This document shows, one piece after another, positions 22,743 through 37,700 of a DNA stretch of 60,000 bases. This DNA is from Takakia lepidozioides (lineage: Eukaryota > Streptophyta > Takakiopsida > Takakiales > Takakiaceae). The stretch lies in assembly GCA_030704615.1 (NCBI GenBank), contig CM060733.1, positions 7,566,001 to 7,626,000 on the forward strand, in the 5' to 3' direction. Every line of letters starts with the position of its first letter. Positions within the stretch are counted from its first letter, which is position 1. The notes beneath the pieces are model-generated. The model saw nothing but the letters and a program-made list of their open reading frames with translations, did no database searches and was not told the origin of the DNA. The position numbers and the translations under genes are program-made.

Positions 22743-25700
22743 ATGGACAGACAGCTTGTCAATTGCCTTTCATCGCTACGAGATGCGGCAGGCTCGGTGC
22801 TCGGAGGGGACTCCATTGATCTGGCTCCGTTTGTCAACGACCTATCTGATTTGTGCCAGCACCTTGTGTCCGACCAAGATATCTCCTTCGCAATTGCAGT
22901 GATCTTGGATGATGAGACTGGAATTTTTGGTGTGGTGGAAGCGCTTACGCCGATTAGAGACAAAATTGTTCAGAAAGCTCGAGAGTTATGCATGACTTTT
23001 GTGGCCACCTTCTTAAAGCGCATCGGTAGCCGCGCTCATCCATATGCTCCCTTTGTGCAGGTAATAATTTTCCATGCACGTTGTGCTTGCTACTATGATG
23101 TCAATGCCAATCGATAAATCAACACTCAATCCTCCGGCAACCGTCTCCTTCAGAGCTAGCCGTGAAGTGTATATCATGGGTAATGCGTGAAGGAACACTC
23201 AATGACTCCGTCTTTTTCTCTTTCCACTTATTATATAAAGTGTCAGATGTAGCGGATATTATAGCATGCTGTGGATACAACTGCAGTAATGTCAGAGTTG
23301 CCATATGTCTTCCTACGCTGCCCAAACTGCAATTGTGGTCTCTGGCCGCGAGGGCATACATTACCAAATACATAAAATAGATAGAAAGCAGAGGAGACTT
23401 GGAGTGGAATTGCTTATGCGGCCAATTGCAGAGTCTGAAGCCTTAATCCAACCACAAGTAGTGTTGGTCTTGTTTTTTGGGTGAAGAGACACCAGATTTT
23501 AAGCTTGTTTAGGCAGTAGTCCAATTCTTTTTATGCCAAAAGACAAATGTATCCGTGGTAGCATCAAATTGAGAGACATGACAAATGTAGAGCAGCAGTC
23601 AATTGTAGCTTAAAAGCTCATGGCTTCAAGCTAGGGTTTAGGGTTTTAGAGTCACTAAGACTGGTTTGGTGGAGAAGAAGCATCTGTGATTGAATTGCTG
23701 TTGGATATAGTTTTGCGGCCTTACAATCACAGCCTGTTGCACATCTGTGCCTGTGTAGAAGTCTACAACAGCAGTGTTGTGTCAATCCCCTTCATGTATG
23801 GTGCATATCTCAGTCCTTGAATCAAAACGCAATTCACTGTAACCAGATGATTGTTAGCTACATGTGAGCGATATCCGGTTTTAATAAATTTTCAGATCAG
23901 GTCGGGGAGGGTTTGTGTCCCAGCTATGCCCTCCACAAAACACTATATCAAACACAAACAAGAAAAGATTAACCAATTCATTTCGGAGTGGCCAAGAGGG
24001 GTCCCCCTACCATTAGAGTGTCTCTACTTTCAGTGGGTGTAGTACGGTGCCTCACAGGAACAATGCTGTGTTCCTGCATCCCGGGTAGAGCCTGCAGGGT
24101 GTTGATTACTGCATCAATTTTGGATGATGATTTCCACATTGCCTCATCTTCCTCCAGCTGCACACATTCTTGGTAGGAGTGCTTGAGCGACTCCGTTTCC
24201 ATGTGCAATTAGTATATTTTCGCCTTATGGTTTTCTCAAATTTTATCATTCAGAACGATAGAGACTGATGTTTTGTTGTAGTTCTCGCACTTTTTTCTTT
24301 CAAAAGTTTTTTAAGGCTAAAATTCTTAATTTTTTTTCTCGAATGTCTCCATGGTCCGGCTTTCTTCTCCAATCCTCTTCAGGTGTCATAATCCTATTGT
24401 AACTGTATTTGGAGAGAGCTGACACATTGATGTTATATGTTGTCAAATGCAAAAAATGTGAGATGACAGCTGTACCGATGATGATACTGCATATTCAATG
24501 TAACATCCCTTCCTTTCTGATGAAGAGCATGTGGTCTTTGCCTTATTTCTTACTAATGTACATTGGAATTTGTCAGTTTTGTTTTACCTGCCACTGCTAT
24601 TATTGTGTGGTAGGGAAGCAGTGGGTCACCTGAGACAATTTTTGCTAATGTAGGACAGCGTTCAAGAATTCTAAGAAACTTAGGTGAATCTGTATGTTCA
24701 GTCGTCGCATCTTTCTCATTATTGTAAGAACTTTGTCTAGGAATAGATCGAGCAATGCTTCTTCGCTTTTGGCAGTATGGATTTGATCTCAATTTGGGCC
24801 TTGCAGGAGAAGTGTCTCAAGTTTTTCCGGAGGGATGATGCGAAATCTGTACAGGCGGCAGCATTAACTCCCCTACTAGCATTGCTTGAGTCAAGTTTGC
24901 AGCACTCTAGGCCTTCCAATTTGGCTGTGGATTGGGTTCTAGCCAATATGCTCATGCTGGAGTTTCGTAAAGCAAAGACAAATGGAACCTGTAAACTCTC
25001 TCTCCGTCTTTGGGGTTCTGTGGTCATAAGTTGTTCTAATTTTGTGTTGGGGCCCTTTGGGCTCCCAAAAGGTGTAATGATTTATTACGCCCTTGTGAGG
25101 CTTAAGTAGCCTACCAGAGTATTAGAAGGCTTCAGAACAGATATCAAAGTTGATGACCATATTTTTCCGCTGGCCAATGTTTAGGATCAGTTCTGACTTA
25201 TATTATTGTGGGATGTTGTAGTGAGAGCAAACATTATTGTTCTTTTGGGTCGTTTGGTGGAGTACTATAATGAATCCTTTAGTGAGGACAATGTGATGAC
25301 AATTTTAAGGCTATGCCTGGATGCACTGGAAGAGCAGCTGCACCAGCCCTTGTATGTCCTTGTGGCGGGGGCTATGAAGTGTCTTGATTCGCTTCTTACA
25401 TGGTTTGACAGCTCTCTGCCAGCAGGAGGTAATTCTGCCTAAGAACAACAATCTCCGTTAATATGTGTCTATCATTGTTACCATTTTTGAAGCAGCTTGA
25501 AGGAGTTACAGCCTTAGCGACAGGAATTATGATGCTAAAACTACTCACCTAATTTGCCATTTGTGGGGTGGTTAGTAGTTTACAGATAGCTTTTGGAAGC
25601 TTAAGTCCCTACCTAATAGAATTGAACAGGTCTTATTTATTGAATGTGTTCATGGGGTTGGGGCCTTGTGTGCTCAACCACCCTAGTAAAATTTTCTACC

Positions 25701-28700
25701 TCTAGGAAAGTAAAATACTGCTGATTTCTTATCAAATTAATCTCATGGCCTAGTCATGTTTTGACTTATTTCTCAAGTACATGGGAGTGCTACCGGTGTT
25801 TGAGTAGTAATAATGCCACCTCTTATTGGGATTCCTGTAACTAAGCTGTCCAGGCCAGTAGTCCTGAGTGTGGTACAAGATGTTTACTGTTGTTGTCAAC
25901 TTGTAATGCTCAGGTTCCGTGGAAAATTCTAGAAGAGTCTACACATATCTTGAGCAAGTGTTGTGGCCTCGTGAGGATCTTAAAAAATACGAGGGTTTGA
26001 GAGGTAAAGGATGTTCCTTTTTGCGACATCGCATTCCTGACAGCATTGTTGTGTCTTGCATGTGCTAAAAGGTTGATTGCTGGGGATTCTCCTCTGTTGG
26101 CTTGTGAACTTACCAGGACAGTCTGTGAAATGTGTGGGTGATGATTCTGTAGGAGATGTACTCGGAAGTTGTGGCAGAGGAAAATAATCTGATTTAACTG
26201 ACTTGGCATCATCTGATCAGCTGGGCTACAGCTGCTATCAAGACATGCGGGGCTTTTCAGCCTGCGTCTTTTGGAAGATGGAATGAGAAACCTCAAGTGG
26301 CTGCAAGACTACTGGTATGCACTTTCTTGTTCTCATTCTCTCTCCTTATTTTTTTTTTTGAAAAAATTGATTTCCCTTAAGAATGGATTAAGCTTCCCAA
26401 GGTACTGATCACTATGGCATGTATGGAGCTATATGCTTCCTTTCATGGATCAGAAGTTTGGGGTTGTTTTGATCCACTTGAACGGCCAGAGTTTAACCTG
26501 CCCTGACTATCATCCTGTGGACATACAGGACAATTCATGATATTTATGAATGGGTGGGAGGTCAGGCATTTCTGGTTGGTGCACATCACCAGGACGTTGT
26601 TCTTATATTGTAACTACCAAGAGGTTGGGATTCCTTAGAAAAGGCAAATGTATTCTCACTTCTGAGACAAAGAAGACGAAGGTATAGAATGCAATTGCCT
26701 GGAGGTTGGGATTCAGAGACCTATGAAGCATAATATAGTTATTAAAGGGAAGTTGCCAATGCTTGGGGACGAGTGCTTAGCATCAGTGCTAAGCACTACT
26801 CATCTGAGGATGTCCTTCTTTCCGTGGATGGGCTCTAAGGGGCCCCCGTGGACCTTGTGACGATTGTGCTGTATGTTTTCTAGCATGATCTCTGTAGTCT
26901 GTACCATCCTGCAGACCAAACTTTCAATTAGCTTGCTGTGTGGGATCGCCCTGACAATTTTGTGTGGACGTTCCATACCATGATGGGTACAAAAACTGGG
27001 AGGGTGGATATCCTGTGAGGACTAAGCCCTCCAGGGTTCACGGCTGGAAGTTGCAGGGAATTTGCATTTCTCACCCTCCCTGAAGTTTATCCTCTTGCTA
27101 GTTCTAGTCTTTTTTTTTGTTAGGTCTTGTGCTACAAGCTGTCTGGGTTCTCTGTGTACCTGTTAAAGCTTCTTTTCTTTCAACCAGCAGGAAATTGAGA
27201 TTGTGAAATCATACCGGTACCTAGGTCTGGTTATCCACTCCCCCAAGTTTCACTTTGCAGCCACAGCCTTGGACAGATTGACTAAAGGTAAGGCGGCCTC
27301 CGTCCGCCTTCAGGCCAAATGCAAGCAAATACATCTGCGGCATCCCCCGACCAAAAAGTGGCTGTTTGACACCGTCGTCAGCCCTGCTACCATCTATGGT
27401 TGTGAGTTCTGGGCACCTGGTGTCCCTGTCTCCTGGTGGGAAAAGAATTTGGAACCATTACAGTCATCTTTTCTCCAAGCAATGCTTGGCGCCAGGAGCA
27501 CAACTCCATCTCAGATCCTAGGTGCAGAGTTCGCATGTGTACCATTGCAATCCGAGGCCCTCTTCAGGCTTACAATCTTTCTCCATAGATTGCAGGCCCT
27601 TCCACCCAAAGGGCTAGTGGCAAGGGCCCTCACAACATCTATGAGGCTCAAAGCTGCAGGTTTCAGGAACTCCTGGTATGCTCGAGTGGACAGTTTATTT
27701 CAACGTAACGGACTTTCTACTGCTTTCCTATTACCAATGAACCCAGATGAGATGGACATCACAGCCAGACATGACCGCAACAGACTCATTCGGAGAGAGC
27801 TTATGGAATTACATGTCAAGAGAACTTGGATGCTACCCAATCTCACGACAAGCTCCACTTCTATCGAGAGACATTCTTGGTGCTCCGCGATGATAGAATC
27901 TTGAGACCAAATCACCTTTCAGCACCCTTATCTCCTTCCCTTTTGAGGGCATTGGGGCGGTTCAGGGTGGGTTCCCACAACCTACGGATAGAGACTGGCA
28001 GATGGGAAAACCTGCAACGGGAGGACCGCCTATGTCCAGCTTGCATAGGGCGCAGCAAGGAAATTGAAACTGAAGAACACTTCTTCTTCTACTGCCCTTT
28101 ATACTACGAGATCCGTGGGAGATTCCACTGTTTATTCAGTGGAACCCAAACTCTCACTGATGTCTTTCACTATGAGGATCAAAAATGCTTGGCAGCCTAC
28201 CTACACGAGGCCTTCACCCTTAGACAATCGCTAGAACATTAATTGTGGTTTCTGGATTTGTTCCTCTCTCATGTTTTCTTCCATTTTGTCCCATAAGCTC
28301 TACGAGCTTTCCGCGGACGTTATAAAGCACCATTTCATTTCATTTCATTTCTTATCTGAAAAATGTGCATGAGTTTGTTTCTTGTTTGCTGCATGTTCTT
28401 GTCCAATAAGCTCTTTGGGACGTCTTTGGAAACATTTAAGTCCTCTCTTACATAATAAAGTACCATTTCATTGCATTTCCTCCATTTTGAGGACCTGAAG
28501 TTATCATGGGCCTCCCGTGGGTGCGATGGTGGTTTCTCCCTCTCTCCTTATTTCATTTCCATTTCATTTCCATTTCATTTCTTTCTTTGCGCCACACCCC
28601 CCACCAAAACGTGGCTCTTCAACTCGTTTGTCACCCCTGCCGCCACTTATGGCTGTGGGTTCTGGGCACCTGGTGTCCCAGTTTGGCGGGAAAAAAATCT

Positions 28701-31700
28701 AGAACCACTGCAATCATCTTTCCTCCAAGGAATGCTTGGAGCTAGAGGGACAACACCATAACACATTCTATGTGCGGAAATTTCATGCGTCCCAAACTGA
28801 GGCCATCTTCTGCCTTAAAATCTTTCTTACAAGGTTACAAGCCCGTCCCCCCAAAGGGTTGACAGTCTGGGCCCTCACAAAATCTATCAGGCTCCTATGC
28901 AAGCAAGCAAGCAAGCAAGCAAGCATAGGAAAGATGATCCTCCTATACAAGCATTCCTGGTATGCTCGGGTGTCATCTTTTTGTAGAGCAATAGAGTGTC
29001 CATTGCTTCCCTACTGCCACAGAATACGCAGGGGGTGGGTATTGTGTCCAAACAGGACCACAATAGATGCTTCAGAAGAGAACTTATGCAAGTACACGTC
29101 AGGTGGACATGAAAACCAGCCACTTGACAACAAAACTGCAAATCTATCAGGAGACATTAATGATTCTACGGGACGATAAGATCTTGTGGCCTAATTAATG
29201 TGAAGACTGACTATGCCCTGCTTGCGCTGGGCACTACAGGGAGATTGAAAGTGAAGAACATTTCTTCTTTCACTGCACTTTATACTGTGAGACCCATGGG
29301 AGATTCAATCATCTATTCCGGGATACCCAATCTCTCACGGTGGTCTTCCATAACGAGGATCAGAAATGCTTGGCAGCTTACCTGCATGGAACATTGACTC
29401 TTAGACAGCCCTTTGAGCTTTAGTTGCTTTTGGGCTGTTTGTGGCCCCTCTCTCTTTCTTGTTTCTTTCTTCCTCTTGTCCCATAAGCTCTTTGAGCTTC
29501 CACGGACGTTGCAAAGTTCACCTCATTTCTTCTCTCTGGGCCTTCTGGGCATCCGTTGGACACAAGAACCTTCATCTTGTTCTATTCTTCTCTTTTCTTA
29601 GCCACCCCATCTCTACACAGCAATGTGGTATTTGTTTTCCAAACGATTGTTGACAGTGGCAACCCTGCAGCACGCACGTAAATGCACAGATAAGGGATGT
29701 GGCTCTTCCAGCTTATGATCAGTTCATTTTTCAAGTAAGTTAAGAAGCCTGAACTTCCAGAACTAGCTTTAAGCATCATAAGGCACCCATGCTGCAGCGC
29801 CTGATTTTTAGTGCTTCTTCGTTTGCTATGTGTTCTTCTTTGTTTCTTCTCTCCAATTCCATGAGAGATTTATTCTAACCCATTTAGCTCTTCCTCGTGA
29901 TGCATCGGCCTTTCAGGCCTCCAGTACACTCAATAACTTTCCTTTCTCTAACACTTTTCCTATTTGTTCTTCTCTTTCGTAGTCAGTGCAGTGTTGGCAA
30001 ATGACTTGATGTGAAGGGTGCTGCTGTTAGCTTTCATGGGATCTGTCTTCTTAGTTTTGTAATGCATTGTAATAGTTGTTTCGGTTTTGGGGGTTCCAGA
30101 TCTCAAGATCCCTAGTTTCTGACAGCCGGATAACGAATGCCCAACACATTTACAAGGTACGAGCTTTATTACGTGGATGACATTCTGACTGATTAATTCT
30201 AGTATCTCCTGTGCGGTAGTGAGACCAAGTCACGCTTACAGACTAGCAACCAAGTTCAACTCATCTTGCTCATATGCAGCAATTAATGTCTACCAAGATG
30301 AAAGTTGAACCAATTCCAGCAGTGATAGAGCTGTTTGATTTCGAAAATGTTCAGACTATCTTGTGGTTTATATTGCAGCTCTTCATAGCAGATGCTTTGG
30401 GAGTGCTGGACTCTCAGGGAGCTGACCCAAGGAGGGTCTCTCTTGCCATACGTGCTGTGGGAAAGTTGGCTGCGCCAATCATTAAGTTTTCGGGCAAAGA
30501 AAGCTTGAAAGAAGCATTTTACCGGCTTGAGCCCTTTGGTGGATTATCAAGGTTCTTTCTGTTTAGGCCTGGTTTTCTAATGCTTTATTTGTTGTCTTCT
30601 TCCACACACAATGTGGGATGAATGGGGTTGGGGTTTGGGGAATCTTGGGGGACTTTCATACCACAGGCAGGCTTTCTGTGGAGGTGAAGTCCTAGACATC
30701 CCTCCATGCGAATTAAGAACATGTCTATCTAAAATCTGGTTTGGTCATGTCATTTTGTTGTGAACTTCAGAGGAGCAGAGGTACACAATGAATCTCTGGG
30801 ACACGCAGTCACCATTGTGGGGGCATTTGCTGATATGGTCATCCACGTCAATGACGTCGAAGATTTCATGATTTCTTTTATTGCTGAGGTTGGTTCTTGT
30901 TCTTCCAGACCTGAATGCAACAACAATCTTGTTGTCAATTTCCCAGCTGAATGGATTTAGGATGACATTTTCAGACCATCCATAGGGACTCCCGGGTTTC
31001 ATTGGCTGGTGCTCACCTCTTAACTAAATAATAATCAACGTATGCTATGATAAGGCCACAATTGTGGGTCATCCCACTCTCGAAGTCATCAGTCCTGGCC
31101 ACATTCCTGGCTTTTCAATCAGTAAAGTTAGTTCCATCAGATCACCTCCACCAATTTGGCAGAGAAGCTCCTGTGGCAGTTGCCATACAGAAGTCTTGTC
31201 ATGATCATACCCAGAACTATATATGAGGTTGACCATAGTCAAGGTCAGGTTGCACTTGTGTGTGCTTGTGTTGAAGGCCTTTTTGGTTGACACCTTTTGT
31301 CTGAGCATTTTTTGTACTGTCACGGTTGCAGGTCACAGGAAATATCTTCTATCAGTTTCCCCAACTTTTTCCAAAGCAGAAGACAGCTGTTTACACCACT
31401 CTGCGCAGCCTGTTCAAGGCACTTTATATGAAAGGGGCAGTTTTCTCTTTGTTTATAAACAATATAGGTTGGTGCATGTCTCTGAAGATATGAGGCTTAG
31501 CTTGTGTTTTGTTTACTAGCCCTGGGACTCCTTCTGGGTGTCTTGTGTCCAGTTGTGCTTACATATCTTCTTCAGAATCACATAGCAGGACTGCTGATGC
31601 ACTAGGCGCATAAAGATTCTCATGGCTTTCATGTCCTTGTAGTGTGGTCGTCACTTGAGAGGGCGATGGAACCAGTGGAAGCTGCACCTGGGGAGCCAGG

Positions 31701-34700
31701 GGCGCAGCTATGGCAGCAGTATGTGGACCTCTGGTCACATCTTCTGGACTTAGCATCTGATGAAGTGCAGGAACGAGCGTTGGTCACAGAGGAGGAAGAG
31801 ACTCTTGAGGATATAGTTCCCTCCGATGTTGGTGATGTGGGCATAAATGCAACCCAGCTACAAGAGTCCATCTTTGATGCTATTATCCATTGTGTAATTA
31901 AAGTGATGACTGAGCTTAATTTAAAGTACCGTGTGAGACCAGCGACATCGGCTGCTCCTCCAGGTATGCTCAGGATTGTTTGGCAACATTTAGGATATTC
32001 TGGGTAGTTGCTAAGAATTTTTGGGTGTGTTCAGGATCTTGGCAGGATGTTGGTACTGGGTATCCAAGAGCTGTACATTCACTCATTCGACTAAGAGACG
32101 TTAACGTGTAACTTGAATTTGGGTGGGACACAAGAATGCTGGATGTACTAAGCCACTTTTGACTAGCTCTGTTGGAGAGTAGCTGTAGAAAGTTAAGATC
32201 TTAAGAGTCCTTACTCATGCCACCTTGTGGGCGAAGCCAAGGCATGTCATCAGCTTGGGACTGAGAACCTCATGACATGTCTTGTGGCTCAGAGGAGGTG
32301 GAGGGTGGTGCATCAGAGCCAGAAGAGATGGATGCCATTGAGCCCTTGAACTTGTTCCACATGCGCAAGTATCTCAACTTGGTAGGTAAAGAAGGACAAC
32401 TCTACTGGTTGCATTGTTGACTGTGCCTTGTCATCTTAGGGGAAGGAAAGGTTGGTCACTGTCTCTGGATGTTAAGGAGTGCAAAGTTCTCCAACAGATT
32501 TGTGAACTGCTTGTTGTGCTAAGGGCTGCGTGACATTTACATGGTTGTTTGAATCAGGTGGAGTTTGTACAAAAGCTGTTATCAGGGTGAGACCGTAACA
32601 CTTTCTGAAGTGATATGCAAGCTTACACCTCTATTATGTTGACCTGTCATACTCATGCGCTACATTTTAAATGCAGCTGAAATCACTCATATGGTCCGAG
32701 CAATTAGCTTCCTTGATCTTCCCTCAGTAGTTTCTGTTCAATTGGAGAAAGTCAAGATCAAGGATATTGAGGATGTAAGCAGCAGTGATAACTGGTGACA
32801 CCTGATAATTGTTGAAGCCTGTTGTAGAAATCGTAATGAAGATTTCTGATGATGAATGGAGAAGATCAAACCATACCTAACATGTGATAGTGATTCGTAA
32901 TGGCAGTCCATATGCCCGTCTGTTTGTGAAGTGGATCTTTCCCTTCGGCCGTTGCACTATTGACCTCTCAAGCCGGTATCCACTTATCAGCGGCTTCTAC
33001 AAGCTTCTGGCAATTGCCATAAGAACTGCAGATCGTACGGGTTTCTTCACATGTACAGATACGACGATCTCAGTTGAGAACACAAGCTCTTTGTTTGTTG
33101 ACTGCAACGACACTTCCACTACTGAGGTAATGAATTCAGTCAGCTTAGTTGCAACCATGTATCTATATTGACACCATACGTATTAGTTCCAATGGGAAAG
33201 AACGAGCAGAAAGGAAAACACAAGTCCCCATGAGGCCATGTGACATGGTGCAACCACAAGAGAAAACCAAAAGCATTGAAAAAACTGGAATGTCTCCATC
33301 CAATATATGTAAGCTGCTTAGAGGCGTTTAGGACAAGGAATCTTCTCCTGATCTAGTATTAGCCAGGGCAAGGAAAAAGTTGTGACATTTTGTCTTCACT
33401 CTCAGGTGGTGCATATTTAGCACACCGGGTATGTCATTCCAACCCTGAAGTTTCCTCCTATGAAGGGGATGGCTGCCATTCTCTGCCTATATACTCTTAT
33501 GGTGGTGCTCTTAGTCTCCTCTACTTAAGTGACCTGATGCAGATCCTAGAGAAGTTGCTGTAAGTGGCGAAGTTTTATGGCGGTCTCTCGATTGTTGCAG
33601 GCAGGAGTAGCACTGGTCTCTGAACACGATCGATGTCTTTGCAAGGAGCTATTCAGCAAGTATTTGCATGAGGTTCTGGTAGCCAGCAGACGTTACAAGC
33701 TGGAGCTTCTAGCTTCATGTCTCCGGTTATGCTTGTCCGCACCTCCTGATTTGATTGGCATTGCCTCATTGGTTCCACCCATGAGAAGTGCTTTGAAGAT
33801 TGGACTTCGATATCCTTCATACTTGTGTCATGTGTGACAGGGTGGTGTTTTTACGTTGTCCAATTGTAGTGTATGCATACCTACATATATTCAGCATGAA
33901 AAGAAACTTAAATGTAGAGTGAGGGACTTCCTTTAAGTTTTCTTTCATTGGCTGATGCAGTGTCAGGGATTGCTCAAAATCCAAAGTATGAAGATTGATG
34001 TTCTTGACAAAAAATTTGTGCACATATCCACCACTGGCAATGGTTACGATGGATGCAATAGAAAGATGGCAAAAGACTTTCCCCAAGGAGCTTCAACCAT
34101 GGCTTCCCCAAGTTGTTCCCCGCTTAAATGACTACTTGATTGAGGTGGAAACTACTGAAGTTTCGGAGGATACTGGTGAGGTTGATAACCAGCCCTATTC
34201 TGCAGGCAGCCGTGCGATGGCCTCCAATACAAAGAATCTGTCACGAGGTCAACTTGCCCGACTCAAGGAAGCTAGAGCCAAGGAGGCACAGGTGAAGGCT
34301 ACCTTTATTTGCTTAACTGTACCTGAGTTTGTTACTTCTGGAATTCAAGTTGTGGACAATGGTTGAAGATTGTTCATGAACTTAGCCCTTTCTCTGGCTC
34401 TCTTGCATGCGTAGTAGTGTGACTGGCTACTGGTATCATCTTATCTAACCACTGAATATGGAATTCTGTCATTCTTCTTCCACCAACGACATTTGATGTA
34501 TTAAGGCAGAGGGCCACAGTAGCAGTGCTGCTGTTGACATCATGCTTATCAATGTGATGTCATTGCCAGCACACGGTGCACCAACAAAATTGTGTATGGG
34601 TACTATGGCAATTAGGCTGATATCCAGAACCCTCACCAGAACCATCTCGTGCAGGGTTAGAATCCTGCATCCTTACCCTCAATGGTCTGTCACAGCCAGT

Positions 34701-37700
34701 AACTGCAGTTAATTTTGAGTAGGTAATCTCCATGGTCACCAGTGTTTTTCCTTATTTTTTTACTTTTTCATTTTTCCAAAATCGCCACACGGGCCACACG
34801 TAGATTGTACCCAGTCATGTGGTGAGAAGAACGCCGTGGCAGGGTTAGAAAAGTGGCTATAGGACAGGTGGCACGTTTTAACAGGTCCACATAGGCAGAA
34901 ACAGGCACCTGATATTCAAATTTTTGGCGCTTTCTGTCAAATTAGCTGGCCCATTTTCCTGGTCAAAATCTGTCGATTTTTCACCAGGAAAAAAATTATT
35001 GATAGTCACCTTGGGCTTCTTGTGGACATTGTGAATTTCCTCCTTCTGGAGCTACTGTGAGGAAAGATGGATTTCTTTTCCTAAACAAAAAGGATTACCA
35101 CGGAAAATGGTTTGTTTCAACGAGGCAAGGGTTGTTGTTCTACTTTGTGTCCCTTCGAGCCTGTGGGTTTCTCATTGCTTTGTCTTGTTCCATAAGCTCT
35201 TTGACCTTTCCACAGACGTTATAAAGTATCATTTCATTTCATTGCAACCATGAATGAAGGTAGAACTGTACAGATATTGTACTGTTTCCTTCATTTTATG
35301 GTAATTAGGAACATGTCTAACTTTGCAGTGGATGGTGCTGCAGCCTGGGCCCTTTGAGCTCACCCAAGTACGAATGCAAAAATTTTTGGGGCACATTGGA
35401 CGCTTTGCGCATCTCCTTGTCTCTGATGTGGATCTGCTACAGGAGACTGGTACGGGGGGCTTAGCCTGGGACACAGCTGATAGGATCAAATTCACACTAC
35501 CATTCAGGGATGAGAAACCTGACATCTGGCTAGGTATATACTCTCCTGTGGATATACTAGATCGTCTTCTTTTCTTCTTGATTGCCCTAGACCTAGGAAC
35601 CATCCTAGGCACCCTTTCATTTCATTTCATTTCTTTCACCGTTTAGTTTCTAAATTCCATTTTCCCATAAGCTCGTTGAGCTCCGTGTTGATGTTGTAAA
35701 GTTCCTTCAATTCCTGCTGAAGTGGTCATTTCTTTGCACCATTTCATTTCATTTCATTTGTTCTACCCTGTCCCATGGGCCCTCGTGGTCCCCTGTGGAT
35801 GTTATACAGTCACTTTCTTTCTTGGCAGCCTACCTACACGAGGCCTTCACCCTTAGACAATCGCTAGAACATTAATTGTGGTTTCTGGATTTGTTCCTCT
35901 CTCATGTTTTCTTCCATTTTGTCCCATAAGCTCTACAAGCTTTCCGCGGACGTTATAAAGCACCATTTCATTTCATTTCTTATACAATCACCCTGTCCCA
36001 TAAGCTCTATGAGCTTCCCGTGGACGTTATAAAGCACCATTTCATTTCATTTCATTTCTTGACTCTTAGACAATCGTTTGAGTAATAGTTGCTTTTGGGC
36101 GGCTTGTGGCCCCTCTCTCCTTATTGTTTCTTGCTTCCTCTTGTCCCATAAGGTCTTTGAGCTTTCCACAGACGTTGTAAGTACCATTTCCTTTTCTATT
36201 TCATTTCTTTCCCTCTCTTATCTGCTAGCAGCACACCTGCCCTTCTCTGCATATTTTAGTCATTGGCATACCAAGAAGGACATGAAATGGTACTTCATAA
36301 CGTGGGAAGCTAGACCTTATGGTACAAGAGGAAATGAAATGAAATGGTACTTTGCGGAAAGTAAGAAGGAAACAAGAAAGAGAGGGGCCACAAACAGGCC
36401 AAACGCAACTTAAGCCCAAGAGTCAATGCTTCATGCAGGTAATCTGCCTAGCATTCTTGATCCTTGTAATGGAAGACCTTGGTGAGAGATTGGGTATCCC
36501 GGAATAGACAGTTGAATCTCCACAAAAAGAGCAACCTTAGAACCACAGAAAACGACTTTCCACAGGATGGACGTGGGTCAAACTAAGACACAGCCAACAA
36601 GGCCATCTAGCCACTAGTAGCAAGTGGTACCAAGGCATAAGATGAATGTGCAAGAAGTGGGAAACCAGGCTTCACTTCCCAACAACTACCAACAAGAGTC
36701 ACTCTTCATCCACCCCATCATGAGGAGAGTTACACCCACCTACAATTGTAAGGACCCTTAGTGTTTTGTCCCCAGGTGATAGTGAGAGAGCATCCTCTTT
36801 ATTTCCCTTCAAGAGAGCTCACAGGCTGCGATTGGAAAGCCCAGCAGCTGAGTTTAGGAATTTTCCGCTCAACCTTCTCATCTTCATGGGGGTTCACTGC
36901 AGAGGGGACCAAAAAAAGAGAGGAGGCTCCGACGGTAAAATTTAACTGAAGCCATCTTTATGTTGATCTTTCACAGATCCTCTACTCTCAAGAATAGTGG
37001 AGCTGGCAGTTTCCTCAAGTGACCGGCGGACAAAAGTAACTGCAAGTGAGCTATTGCAGGCAGTATGTCTGCTCATGCTTGGGAGTGCTGCCAAGGGCCC
37101 CACCCGGCGAAGAAATGAAGAGACTCAATCTGTACGATTCTTTTTATTTCTTGCCCCAAAGACAGAGGGATATGATGCCAGCTTGCTGTCCATCGAAGGA
37201 CAGTAATCTGGTTTGCAGGCTGTCTTCAAAGGAGCACTGCTATGAAGAAATTTTGCAGTTTAGACAAAAGCAGTTTCTGGATAGAATGTCCATCGTTTAA
37301 AAGAAGTTGTACTCGATTTTGGCCAACTGTCCTCATATGCTTGTATTGTCTTTCCATTGTTCAGGTTCATTTTGAAAAACTCTACCGGCGGTTATTTCCA
37401 GCCATTCTACGGCTTGCTACAGATGTTGAACTGGTATCCTTCCCTGCCATTGACTGTGGCCTTTATCCTTGTGGACGTAATCAATTTCTTCTTTCTTTCT
37501 TGCTTTTGGGCTGTTTTTTGGCTCTGGTTTTGTTTCCACTCTCATGTGTTTTCCATTTTGTCCCATAAGCTCTTTGAGCTTTGCGGACGTTATAAAGTAC
37601 CATTTCATCTCATTTCTTCTTAGGCATTCCCTTGAGCAGTAGTTGCTTTTGGGCTGCTTCTGGCTCCCTCTGGGTGTTTTTTTTTACTCTTTTCTCTTTT

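Noticed and set aside
26004-26080. Read-through of exon 4 into a short open extension
   Set aside because: It ends at a stop without similarity. Splicing at 26003 to 26232 keeps phase and gives the spacing of the vertebrate protein.
32677-32774. Open stretch with good acceptor and GTAAGC donor in DNA-PKcs intron 13
   Set aside because: It cannot follow exon 13 in phase (immediate stop) and has no counterpart in the vertebrate protein, whereas skipping it joins exons 13 and 14 perfectly.
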